Below are positions 8,645 through 16,879 of a stretch of 64,000 bases of DNA, piece by piece. The notes under the pieces are model-generated. The model saw nothing but the letters and a program-made list of their open reading frames with translations. It was not told the origin of the DNA and did not search any database. The stretch covers positions 1,364,001 to 1,428,000 of the forward strand of contig NZ_CP082164.1 in assembly GCF_023101685.1 (NCBI RefSeq), read 5' to 3'. Source of the stretch: Bradyrhizobium sp. 186. GTDB lineage: Bacteria > Pseudomonadota > Alphaproteobacteria > Rhizobiales > Xanthobacteraceae. A program made the position numbers and the translations under genes. The stretch's first letter is position 1. Each line of letters begins with the position of its first letter.

Positions 8645-9929
8645 CTGCCACGCTCGATCGTTGCCTGGTTCGCCATCTGCTGGGGACTGTTCCTCGTTGC
8701 CGCCTTGGTCGTAGGCGCGATGCTTATCGCGCTTTACAAGGAGACGACGAGCCAACGAACCGAACGAGCCGCGGTCGGTCTAGGGCGGGCCTGCGATGCG
8801 GTTCTTCGCGAGATCCGCGTGCCACCATCCAGCGGAAGCAACGTGACGGCTCAACGGGACTACCTGTCTTCCGTCACGCGGGCACTCGAACCGTTTGCAG
8901 GGGTGGAGGGCGGCATCTGGAAAGCTTCCAAAGGTTCGCTCGCCTATGCGTTTCCGAGCTATGAGGGCAGCGGTCAGAAGACCGACCTCCCACAGCCGGC
9001 CCTTTCTTCTGGCAACCACCGGCTTGGCGTTTCTGCTGATCGTCCTTCTGGGGTCGGCCGCATTGTTGGCGCGGGTTCTCTGGCGCTGGTCGCAGCGGCT
9101 GCGGACCGTGGAATCGGCGCTGGCGACCGGCGCAGAAGATTTGCCGGTGCTACAATTAACCGGGCAGCGCGACCTCGACCGCATTGTGAAAGCCATCAAC
9201 GGCGCGGGGGCCAAGGCGCTGGAATCCCGCCGCCGGACGGAGAGTTTGCAGCAGCGTATTGCGGAAAGCGAGCGCCTGGCGGCACTTGGGCGCGTCGCCG
9301 CCGGCGTTGCGCATGAAATCCGGAACCCGATCGCCGCGATGCGGTTAAAGGCCGAGAACGCCCTTGCCAACGGGACAGATCGAACCAGATCGGTGGACGC
9401 CCTGCAGGTGGTGGTCGAGCAGGTCGGGCGAATGGATGAGTTGTTGAAAAACCTGCTTCGGTCGGTGCAGCGTTCCGAAATCAAGCGTCAACCGGTCACT
9501 GACGTTCGGGAGTTTCTTGCTGCCCATGCCTCCCTGTTTTGCGAACAGGCGGGGCGACGGCGAATTTCGGTGGACGTTCCGGACAGCTTTGCCGCGGTCG
9601 AATTCGATACGGCGGCGGTCGGTGGCGCGCTCGACAATCTGATCCTCAACGCCATCCAGAATTCGCGCGATGGAACGCCGATCATGCTGAGGGCTTCGAT
9701 CGAGGCCGGCCGGCTGCGACTGTCTGTCTCGGATGCCGGCGACGGCGTGCCGGAAGCTATCCGGGCGCATTTGTTCGAACCCTTCGCAACCGGCCGTCCG
9801 GACGGAACGGGACTGGGTCTGGCGATCGTCCGGGAGGTAGCGGAAGCCCACGGCGGGAGCGCGCACGTGCAACACCGCAACGACGGTACGACGTTCACCC
9901 TGAACATTCCAATCGGACCGCATCAATGA
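8645..9929 (+). pseudogene. Sensor histidine kinase, interrupted (partner of the NtrC-type regulator)
   Basis: The N-terminal piece (frame of 8645 to about 8990) gives a TM helix (IVAWFAICWGLFLVAALVVGA) and the start of a periplasmic domain ending at YEGSGQKTDLP. From about 9000 the reading moves to another frame, giving the second TM helix (FLLATTGLAFLLIVLLGSAA), a HAMP-like linker, the H-box AGVAHEIRNPIAA, the N-box DNLILNAIQNS and G-boxes DAGDGVP and GTGLGLAI. The middle of the periplasmic domain seems missing, so this looks like a deletion with frame change. The only in-frame candidate start is CTG at 8645. The kinase core is intact and could be made from an internal start near 8895. Its stop overlaps the regulator ATG. 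Confidence 0.7.
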
Positions 9930-11281
9930 ATGCCACCGTGCTGATCGTTGACGATGAGAAGAACCTGCGTGACGGACTTTCCGAGGCCGTTCGCGATCTC
10001 GGATATGAAGCTCTCGTTGCGGCTTCCGGACGCGAAGCGCTGGCCGCTGCGGCAACAAACAAGCCCGATGCCGTATTGCTCGACCTGCGGATGCCGGACA
10101 TGGACGGACTGGAGGTCCTGACCCGGCTGCATGCAGCCGCGGATGGAACCAGCGTCCCCGTTGCCATCATCACCGCCTACGCAACGGCAGCAAACACCAT
10201 CGAAGCGATGCGGCTCGGCGCCTTCGATCATCTGACCAAACCCATTGGACGGGAAGATCTGGCGTCGTTGCTGCAGCGAATGATCAGATCGCGTGCTCCG
10301 AAATCACCGCCCCGGGACTTGCCCGACGCGGATGGCTTTCCGGAAACGCTGATCGGTTCAAGCCCCGGCATGCGCGAGGTGCAGAAAACCATCGGCCTGG
10401 TCGCCGACAGCGACGCCACAGTGCTCATCACCGGGGAAACCGGCACCGGTAAGGAAGTCGTTGCACGGACCATCCATCGCGTCGGCGCGCGCAGTAGCGG
10501 TCCGTTCATGGCGCTCAATTGCGCGGCGATTCCACCGGATTTGCTGGAGAGCGAACTCTTTGGACACGTCAAGGGTGCCTTCACCGGCGCCATCCTCGAG
10601 CGCAAGGGCGCCTTCCGCGAGGCCGACAGCGGCACGCTTTTTCTCGACGAGATCGGCGACATGGATCTGGCGATGCAGGCCAAGATCCTGCGCGCGCTGC
10701 AGGAGCGCGTGGTCACGCCGGTCGGCGGCAAACCGCAGAAGGTGGATGTGCGGATCGTCGCGGCAACCCATCGCGATCTGGAGCAGTGGGTGAAGCAGGG
10801 CCGCTTCCGGGAGGATCTGTTCTATCGTCTCAACGTGGTGCCGATCGAATTGCAGCCGCTGCGCGAACGGACCGCAGACATCCTGCCGCTCGCCGAACAT
10901 TTTCTGGCGATGGCGTCATCGCCGACAAAGCAATTGTCAGACGAGGCCGCTCAGCGGCTTGCCGCTCATACTTGGCCGGGCAATGTGCGCGAACTCAGGA
11001 ACGCGATGGAACGCGTCGCCGTGATGTGCCGCAGCGACATCGTTGCGGCGTCCGATCTCGGCTTCCTGGTGACCTCGCCCGCGCCCAATGCCGAAGAGGA
11101 CGGCGACGACGGCAACCTTCCGTCCGCGCTGGAGCGGCTTGAGCGCCGGTTGATTGCCGACGCGCTCGCGGAATCGAAAGGCAACCGCGCCGAGGCGGCG
11201 CGGCGTCTCGGTATCCACCGACAACTCCTGCACGCCAAGGCTGAAAAATACGGGCTGGGCAAACGCAAGAACCCGGATTGA
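9926..11281 (+). CDS. NtrC-family sigma-54-dependent response regulator
   Basis: 451 aa. Receiver domain 1-~120 with acidic pocket Asp9/Asp10 and phosphoacceptor Asp53 (LLDLRMPDMDG), switch Thr in AIITAYAT and Lys in LTKP. The AAA+ domain has Walker A GETGTGKE, the sigma-54 contact loop GAFTGA and Walker B GTLFLDEIGD. The C-terminal Fis-type helix-turn-helix is NRAEAARRLGIHRQLLHAKAEKYGL. ATG at 9926 overlaps the kinase TGA and agrees with the conserved NATVLIVDDE start. It activates RpoN holoenzyme promoters; the sigma-54 site 108 bp downstream of its stop is the obvious target. Confidence 0.95.
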   Translation: MNATVLIVDDEKNLRDGLSEAVRDLGYEALVAASGREALAAAATNKPDAVLLDLRMPDMDGLEVLTRLHAAADGTSVPVAIITAYATAANTIEAMRLGAFDHLTKPIGREDLASLLQRMIRSRAPKSPPRDLPDADGFPETLIGSSPGMREVQKTIGLVADSDATVLITGETGTGKEVVARTIHRVGARSSGPFMALNCAAIPPDLLESELFGHVKGAFTGAILERKGAFREADSGTLFLDEIGDMDLAMQAKILRALQERVVTPVGGKPQKVDVRIVAATHRDLEQWVKQGRFREDLFYRLNVVPIELQPLRERTADILPLAEHFLAMASSPTKQLSDEAAQRLAAHTWPGNVRELRNAMERVAVMCRSDIVAASDLGFLVTSPAPNAEEDGDDGNLPSALERLERRLIADALAESKGNRAEAARRLGIHRQLLHAKAEKYGLGKRKNPD

Positions 11282-11318
11282 TCTGGCTCGCAGCATCGTC
11301 CGGTTTTGTGACGGCGAG

Positions 11319-11335
11319 CGTCGTGAAAGACGACG
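11319..11335. promoter_or_regulatory. Inverted repeat downstream of the regulator gene
   Basis: CGTCGT-GAAAG-ACGACG, a 6-5-6 inverted repeat, located 38 bp after the regulator stop and 54 bp upstream of the sigma-54 -24 box. It could be an activator site or a weak terminator; no T tract follows, which favours a binding site. Confidence 0.35.
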
Positions 11336-11359
11336 GATTTGATCTCCGTAAATTTCGAT

Positions 11360-11378
11360 AACTGATTATAAATCAGTT
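11360..11378. promoter_or_regulatory. Perfect 8-3-8 palindrome just upstream of the sigma-54 promoter
   Basis: AACTGATT-ATA-AATCAGTT, a perfect inverted repeat in an AT-rich patch, ending 10 bp before the -24 element. The symmetry suits a dimeric regulator. NtrC-type enhancers usually sit further upstream (80 bp or more), so this could be a binding site of another regulator or of IHF-like proteins instead. Confidence 0.5.
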
Positions 11379-11388
11379 GCTTAGCTCT

Positions 11389-11403
11389 TGGCACGCGCCT
11401 TGC
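11389..11403 (+). promoter_or_regulatory. Sigma-54 (RpoN) promoter of the 11.4-17.6 kb operon
   Basis: TGGCACGCGCCTTGC matches the -24/-12 consensus TGGCAC-N5-TTGC at every conserved base. It lies 48 bp upstream of the ATG at 11452, directly after a sigma-54 activator gene, and is on the same strand. This strongly suggests that the downstream genes are switched on by that activator. Confidence 0.85.
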
Positions 11404-11451
11404 GAAAAGATCGTCAGGACACTCTGACAGTCGAACGCAAGGAGCTTCGCA

Positions 11452-12087
11452 ATGCATTGGATCGATCCCGACCAGCTGCCCGAAATCACCGGCACCGTGG
11501 ACCAGTTTCTCGTCAACAAGCATGGCGAGGCCGACGGGTTTTTGCTGATCGACGGCGAAGAGGTGCATGTACCGCCGCATCTGTCGGCACGGCTGCTGCG
11601 CGACGTCCGTCCCGGCAGCCAGGTCAAGGTGCGGGGAGTTCGGCCCCGAGGCGTCCAGATGATCGCCGCCGTCGCGATCGATACCCCGAAGGGTCGCATT
11701 CTCGACGAAGGTCCGGAAGCGCGCGCCGACGGCGAAGCCTTCGAGACAGCCAAGCACGGCCCGATGAGCGCGCAAGGGATCGTCAAGCGACCGATTCACG
11801 GACCGAAGGGCGAGACCCGCGGGGCCGTCCTCGAGGACGGACGCATCATCAGGCTGCCGCCGCATGAGGCCGGGCGATTTTCCGATCTGTTGGCCAAAGG
11901 CGCGAGGATTTCGGCGGCCGGCGAAGGCGCGACGACCTCGTTCGGAACGGTTGTCGAAGCCCGCGAGATCGGCGCCTCGGCCGACACGATGAAGGCCGTC
12001 GGCCCGAAGAAACCGAAGCATGGCCCGGATCACAAGGAACCAAAGCACGACGGCAAGAAGCACGGACCCAAACATGCCCACGCTTGA
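11452..12087 (+). CDS. Tandem-domain protein with His/Lys-rich tail, unknown function
   Basis: 211 aa, no signal peptide. Two similar units of about 70 residues can be seen: GTVDQFLVNKHGEADGFLL...VHVPPHLSARLLRDVRPGSQVKVRGV (about 14-75) and GIVKRPIHGPKGETRGAVL...IRLPPHEAGRFSDLLAKGARISAAGEG (about 108-165). Each has a beta-rich OB-like pattern with a PPH motif in the middle. The last ~28 residues alternate Lys, His, Pro and Gly (KPKHGPDHKEPKHDGKKHGP) and look metal- or nucleic acid-binding. AAGGAG lies 10 nt before the ATG. First gene behind the sigma-54 promoter. I do not recognise a characterised family. Confidence 0.75.
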   Translation: MHWIDPDQLPEITGTVDQFLVNKHGEADGFLLIDGEEVHVPPHLSARLLRDVRPGSQVKVRGVRPRGVQMIAAVAIDTPKGRILDEGPEARADGEAFETAKHGPMSAQGIVKRPIHGPKGETRGAVLEDGRIIRLPPHEAGRFSDLLAKGARISAAGEGATTSFGTVVEAREIGASADTMKAVGPKKPKHGPDHKEPKHDGKKHGPKHAHA

Positions 12088-12153
12088 TGATGGTTGCCGT
12101 AAGGCGACGCGATCGCCGCCGCCTTACGGCGCTTGCAAACGAGACTGAAAACA

Positions 12154-13266
12154 ATGTTGGACAAAGCCGAAAAGCCTCTGCGTTTCCTTCAGATCGGAGA
12201 CCTGCACATCACCGATCCGGGTTTGCAGAACCACGCCGATTTGCGCCACATCGTCGACGAGGTGAACGAGAATACCCCGGGAAGGATCGATTTCGTCTAC
12301 CTGCCCGGTGACAACGCCGACGACGGTACGGCCGAGCAATTCCGCATCGTCCACGATGAATTGTCGCGCCTGATCCTGCCATGGTACGCGATTCCGGGCG
12401 ATCACGACTTCAAGCCGAGATCGCTCGACGATTTCTATGCCGGCCTTCATGTCCGCAAGCTTCCTTATGTCGTCGAGATATCGGGTTGCAGCTGCGTTTT
12501 TCTCGACGTGGTGTCGCGCGGCAACGGTGGTCCCGATTTTCGGCTCGGCGCAGCGCGCCTGGTTTGGCTGCGCGGCCAGCTCGAAGCCGCGCAGCGGGAC
12601 GGCAAAGCGGCGGCTGTGTTCATGCACGCCTATCCCGCCGACCTCGGCGAGGAGGCCGCCGAGCTGGCGGCGATGCTCGATGATAGCCCGGTCGCGTTGG
12701 TCAGCATGGGTCACACGCATTACAACGAGATCAGCAACGACGGACGGACCATCTATGTCGCCACGCGCTCGACGGGGCAAATCGAGGAAGGCGACGTCGG
12801 CTTTGCATTCGCGGCGATCGACCGCGGCGCGGTGAGCTGGCGCTTCAAGCCGCTCCAATCGTCATGGCCGTTCGTGATGATTACGTCGCCGGCGGACCGA
12901 CGGCTCGCGATTGCCTCGCACTCGGCAGAGGGAGACGTCTGCCGCGAGGTCAGAGCCTCGACCTGGGGCGCCGTCCCGATTGCGCAAGCCGAATTCAGAA
13001 CCGACGATCAGGCGTGGCAACCGATGTACGGCGGCGATGGCGGCCTGTTCAGCGCCGAGTTCAAGGCTCCGCAAGGACCGTTCCGGCTGAGCGTGCGGGT
13101 GATCGATCAGCAACGCAATCAGGATACCGACACCATCGACGTGGCGCCGTACGTGGCGGCAGCGCGCAAACCTTCCGGCAGCGACGACGGCAGCATCGGC
13201 GCATGGCCGGAGCGGCATCTGCTCGGGACCCAGCTCGGTCCCAACCGGAACGGCAGGAAATGGTGA
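12154..13266 (+). CDS. Calcineurin-like metallophosphoesterase
   Basis: 370 aa. All five metallophosphoesterase motifs are visible: GDLHI (Asp16, His18), GDN (Asp53, Asn54), GDHD (His84), MHAY (His158) and GHTHYNE (His187, His189). They bind two metal ions and hydrolyse phosphoesters. Residues ~250-340 form an extra beta-rich domain (region starting ITSPADRRLAI, ending FRLSVRVIDQ), resembling Ig-like extensions of some phosphoesterases. No signal peptide is seen, so it is probably cytosolic. Start chosen at ATG 12154; a TTG at 12133 is possible but adds residues without similarity. Substrate unknown. Confidence 0.85.
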   Translation: MLDKAEKPLRFLQIGDLHITDPGLQNHADLRHIVDEVNENTPGRIDFVYLPGDNADDGTAEQFRIVHDELSRLILPWYAIPGDHDFKPRSLDDFYAGLHVRKLPYVVEISGCSCVFLDVVSRGNGGPDFRLGAARLVWLRGQLEAAQRDGKAAAVFMHAYPADLGEEAAELAAMLDDSPVALVSMGHTHYNEISNDGRTIYVATRSTGQIEEGDVGFAFAAIDRGAVSWRFKPLQSSWPFVMITSPADRRLAIASHSAEGDVCREVRASTWGAVPIAQAEFRTDDQAWQPMYGGDGGLFSAEFKAPQGPFRLSVRVIDQQRNQDTDTIDVAPYVAAARKPSGSDDGSIGAWPERHLLGTQLGPNRNGRKW

Positions 13267-13314
13267 GCGCTCCGATCATCCATCAGCGCCGATTTTGAGC
13301 GAAGGAATTGCAAG

Positions 13315-13770
13315 ATGCAAAACATCAGTGCGGGCTGGCTCTACCCCATCATCCTAACCGCCGGTGCGTTGCAGGCCTGGGGTCCGCCGATGAACCACAC
13401 GCTGCGGGTATCGCTGGAAAATCCCTGGCTTGCGAGCCTTGTCTCGTTCTTGCCGATCGTCGCGCTGCTGACGTGTCTGATCATGTGCCTTCCTCACCCG
13501 CTGCCGACGGCGGAGGGTCTGGCAGCCATGCCGTGGTGGGCGCCGCTCGGCGGCGTTATCGGCGCTTTCGCCGTGATCGCCGGATTGTTGTTCGTGGGCA
13601 CAGTCGGCGCCGGCGCATTCGCTGGGCTGACCATCACCGCGAACATCCTGATGTCGCTTGCGATCGACCGGTTCGGAATGTTCGGCATGCCGGTCCACGA
13701 GCTCAACGCGGGCCGTGTCGCCGGTGCCGCGCTCATGGTCGCCGGCATCACCTTGATCTCGAAATTCTAG
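13315..13770 (+). CDS. YdcZ/DUF606-type small membrane protein (DMT superfamily)
   Basis: 151 aa with about five TM helices. The sequence PWWAPLGGVIGAF followed by GAGAFAGLTITANILMSLAIDRFGMFG and a closing R-x-x-G-A-A-L-M-V-A-G-I-T-L-I pattern matches the DUF606/YdcZ family, half-size relatives of drug/metabolite exporters that may act as dimers. The GAAGGAATTGCAAG stretch places a Shine-Dalgarno about 9 nt before the ATG. It sits between the phosphoesterase and the MFS pump in the sigma-54 operon, so an export role for the same compound is likely but unproven. Confidence 0.8.
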   Translation: MQNISAGWLYPIILTAGALQAWGPPMNHTLRVSLENPWLASLVSFLPIVALLTCLIMCLPHPLPTAEGLAAMPWWAPLGGVIGAFAVIAGLLFVGTVGAGAFAGLTITANILMSLAIDRFGMFGMPVHELNAGRVAGAALMVAGITLISKF

Positions 13771-13825
13771 GGAATCGATCCGCCGGCAATCGGCCTGCTG
13801 ACCTGACCACTGAGCGGAGTGCAAC

Positions 13826-15100
13826 GTGACACAAGCGCCGAACAAACCAGAAGCGAAAGCCATCTGGCCGTTGCTGTCGCTGAACTTCTTCATGGCCGAC
13901 ATGCAGGCGGGCATCGGCCCGTTCCTTGGCGTCTTCTTGCTGGCGCATGGCTGGCAGAGCGGCCTGATCGGAACCGTGATGACCGTTGGCGGCGTGGCGG
14001 GGATGTTGATGACCACGCCCGCGGGCGCTCTGGTCGATGCGACTCGGCACAAGACGCTCTATGTCGTCATCCCCGGCATCTGCACGGTGATCGCGTCCGG
14101 CCTCATTCTGTTGTCGCAGAACTTCTGGTTGGTGACGGTGTCGCAGGTTGCGACCGCCATCGCCGGGGCGGCGATAGGGCCGGCCGTGTCGGGAATCACG
14201 CTCGGCATGGTGCGTCAGGCCGGCTTCAACCGGCAGAACGGACACAACCAGGCGCTCAATCATGCCGGCAATATGGTGGGAGCAGGGCTTTCGGGTCTGC
14301 TTGGATGGCAGTTCGGATTCACCGCTGTGTTCTGGCTGGCCGCATTGTTCGGCGTGCTCTCGATCGCTTCCATGCTGATGATCCCTGGTGCGTCGATCGA
14401 CGACGATGAGGCGCGCGGTCTCGATAACAGCAGCGGTGATGGCGGTAAGGTCGGCGGCATCACCGTGCTGCTCGAGTGCAGGCCGCTGCTGATTCTGGCG
14501 GCCGCGCTGGCGTTTTTCCATCTCGGCAACGGCGCGATGCTGCCGCTTTACGGGCTGGCGGTCGTCGCCAACAAGCAAGGCGACCCCGCCGGATTCGTCG
14601 CGATCACCATCGTCGTTGCCCAGGGCACGATGATCCTCGCATCTCTGATCGCGATGCGGCTCGCCGAAAAGGAGGGCTACTGGCTGGTCTTGCTGGTGTC
14701 ATTCATCGCGCTGCCGATTCGTGGCGTCATCGCCGCCCATCTGATCAACAAGTGGGGTGTCTATCCGGTGCAGTTCCTCGACGGGATCGGGGCCGGCCTC
14801 CAGAGCGTGGCCGTCCCCGGCCTTGTCGCGCGCATCCTGAATGGCTCCGGGCGCGTCAACGTGGGGCACGGTGCTGTCATGACCGTGCAGGGCCTGGGCG
14901 CTTCGCTCAGTCCCGCGATCGGCGGATGGATCGCCCAGGAAGTTGGCTACGGCGAGATGTTTCTTATCCTCGGTAGCTTCGCGCTGGGATCGATCGCGTT
15001 GTGGCTGGGCTTCGCATCGCTGCTGCGGCCTGCCTGCGCACGGCCGCATCGTTCGTCAGAGCGCGTGGCGGCTTGCGCGCTTTCCGTCGGAGTGCAGTGA
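13826..15100 (+). CDS. MFS transporter
   Basis: 424 aa with 12 predicted TM helices. The DHA1-type loop 2-3 motif is weak (GALVDATRHK). A charged cytoplasmic loop (about residues 191-212) splits the two halves as usual. Families of this type often export antibiotics, sugars or metal-loaded compounds. Its stop TGA at 15098-15100 shares one base with the ATG of the ArsB-like gene, so the two permeases are co-translated. Substrate cannot be read from the sequence. Confidence 0.85.
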   Translation: MTQAPNKPEAKAIWPLLSLNFFMADMQAGIGPFLGVFLLAHGWQSGLIGTVMTVGGVAGMLMTTPAGALVDATRHKTLYVVIPGICTVIASGLILLSQNFWLVTVSQVATAIAGAAIGPAVSGITLGMVRQAGFNRQNGHNQALNHAGNMVGAGLSGLLGWQFGFTAVFWLAALFGVLSIASMLMIPGASIDDDEARGLDNSSGDGGKVGGITVLLECRPLLILAAALAFFHLGNGAMLPLYGLAVVANKQGDPAGFVAITIVVAQGTMILASLIAMRLAEKEGYWLVLLVSFIALPIRGVIAAHLINKWGVYPVQFLDGIGAGLQSVAVPGLVARILNGSGRVNVGHGAVMTVQGLGASLSPAIGGWIAQEVGYGEMFLILGSFALGSIALWLGFASLLRPACARPHRSSERVAACALSVGVQ

Positions 15101-16356
15101 TGGTCAGACTCAACGCTGCAACCTGGAGCATCGCGGGACTGGCGACCTTCGGCGTCATTGCGCGGCCGTGGAATCTACCGGAATTCATCTGGGCGGTTGC
15201 GGGAGCAGCGCTGCTGGTGCTGCTCAACCTGCTGCCATGGCCGGATGCGCTGGCGGCCGCAGCCAAGGGCACGGACGTCTACTTGTTCCTGATCGGCATG
15301 ATGCTGCTGGCCGAGGTGGCGCGCAAGGAAGGCCTGTTCGATTGGTTGGCGGCTCAGGCGGTGCAATGGGCGAAGGGCTCAGCGAAGCGGCTCTTCCTGA
15401 TCGTCTACGTCGTCGGCACCGCGGTAACGGTCTTGCTGTCCAACGACGCCACGGCGGTCGTGCTGACGCCTGCGGTCTATGCGGCGACGCGCGCGGCAAA
15501 TGTCAAGCCGTTGCCGTACCTGTTCATCTGCGCGTTCATCGCCAACGCAGCGAGCTTCGTGTTGCCGATTTCCAACCCGGCCAATCTAGAGGTGTTCGGC
15601 ACGCAGATGCCCCCACTATCGGTGTGGCTGCACTATTTCGTGTTGCCGTCGGCGTGCGCGATCGCCGCGACCTATATCGCCTTGCGGCTGACGCAGTACC
15701 GCAGCCTCGATGCGACCGTCGCCGTCGTCGAACAGATGCCGCCGCTGACGCTTGGCGGCAAGCTCTCGGCCGCGGGCATCGCCTTGACCGCCGTCGTGCT
15801 GCTCGGTGCTTCCGCGCTTGGCCGCGATCTCGGACTGCCGACGTTCGTCTCCGGCGCCGCTGTAACGATCAGCGTGCTGCTCACGGGCCGAAAGTCGCCC
15901 ATCCCGGTTCTCAAAGACGTGTCGTGGTCGGTGCTTCCCCTGGTCGCGGGATTGTTCATCCTGGTCGAAGGACTGAATCGGACCGGCGTGCTGCCGTTGC
16001 TGGCCGAAACGCTGAGAGAGGCCGCGACGGCATCTCCCCAAATCACATCGTGGATGGCCGGAGTCGCGGTCGCCGTCGCGTCGAACCTGGTCAACAACCT
16101 CCCGATGGGACTGATGGCCGCGACCACGAGCCAAGCCGCGCAGGTGCCGGCGCATGTCACCGCCGCAATCCTGATCGGGGTCGATCTCGGGCCAAACCTC
16201 TCCGTCACCGGCTCGCTTGCCACCATATTGTGGCTGATCGCGCTGCGCCGCGAAGGAGAGCTTGTCGCGGCCTGGCAATTCCTCAAGCTCGGTCTCGTCG
16301 TCATGCCGCCCGCGCTGCTGCTGGCGCTGCTTGCCCTCTCTGCGGTCTCGTCATGA
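15100..16356 (+). CDS. ArsB/SLC13-type ion permease
   Basis: 418 aa, 10-12 TM helices. Key conserved runs are VLLSNDATAVVLTPAVYA in the first half and ASNLVNNLPMGLMA in the second, the paired re-entrant hairpin motifs of the ArsB/NhaD/SLC13 ion transporter superfamily, with ANAASFVLPISNPANLEVFG between. Members export arsenite or antimonite, or move other anions. No ars regulator or arsenate reductase is near, so arsenite is only one option. ATG at 15100 chosen because it overlaps the preceding stop; an upstream in-frame ATG at 15001 lies within the MFS gene. Confidence 0.8.
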   Translation: MVRLNAATWSIAGLATFGVIARPWNLPEFIWAVAGAALLVLLNLLPWPDALAAAAKGTDVYLFLIGMMLLAEVARKEGLFDWLAAQAVQWAKGSAKRLFLIVYVVGTAVTVLLSNDATAVVLTPAVYAATRAANVKPLPYLFICAFIANAASFVLPISNPANLEVFGTQMPPLSVWLHYFVLPSACAIAATYIALRLTQYRSLDATVAVVEQMPPLTLGGKLSAAGIALTAVVLLGASALGRDLGLPTFVSGAAVTISVLLTGRKSPIPVLKDVSWSVLPLVAGLFILVEGLNRTGVLPLLAETLREAATASPQITSWMAGVAVAVASNLVNNLPMGLMAATTSQAAQVPAHVTAAILIGVDLGPNLSVTGSLATILWLIALRREGELVAAWQFLKLGLVVMPPALLLALLALSAVSS

Positions 16357-16422
16357 GCGCCCGCGCCACCCGCCACCAATCCGTTCGCGCCCATTCTGGG
16401 GCGATCAACAGAGGAGACCATC

Positions 16423-16827
16423 ATGAACAACGACGACAACTCAAATCCTGATGTTACCGGCGTGTCTCGCCGCGCCACCTTGACCCTTGCCGTGGGCGTC
16501 GCTGCGCTCGGCGTCGCGCTTGGCATGCGATCCAACGCCTACGCGCAGGGAAAGGGCGAAGGGAAAATGGAAGGCAAGGGCGAAGCAAAAGTCGACGCCA
16601 AGGGTGAAGGAAAGGCCGAGGGAAAAGGAGAAGGCAAGGCAGAGGGCAAGGGCGAAGGCAAGGAAAGCCGCCGCGAAGGAAAGGCCGGGCGTATCAGGGT
16701 CGACATCGACGGCGAAGGTACGACGACCGTTGACGTCAAATGCGCGGAAGGCGAGCCGATGCGGGCCTGCGCCGACCTGACCAAGGAGATCGTCGACAAG
16801 ATCCGGGCTGCCCCGGTCAAACAATAA
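16423..16827 (+). CDS. Tat-exported protein with Lys-Gly-Glu repeats
   Basis: 134 aa. A twin-arginine signal is clear: SRRATLTLAV (Arg16-Arg17), a hydrophobic stretch and AYA-Q as probable cleavage site near residue 41. Residues 43-82 are six to seven imperfect copies of a KGEGKAEG-type unit, highly charged and disordered. The C-terminal ~48 residues (GRIRVDIDGEGTTTVDVKC... to APVKQ) are a small conserved-looking domain with two cysteines. GAGGAGACC sits before the ATG. The protein should be periplasmic; a polyion or metal-binding role is a guess. Confidence 0.75.
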   Translation: MNNDDNSNPDVTGVSRRATLTLAVGVAALGVALGMRSNAYAQGKGEGKMEGKGEAKVDAKGEGKAEGKGEGKAEGKGEGKESRREGKAGRIRVDIDGEGTTTVDVKCAEGEPMRACADLTKEIVDKIRAAPVKQ

Positions 16828-16879
16828 TCAGATCTTGTGCGGGCCCGCCATTCCCGCCATCACCTCAGGAGGCGATATC

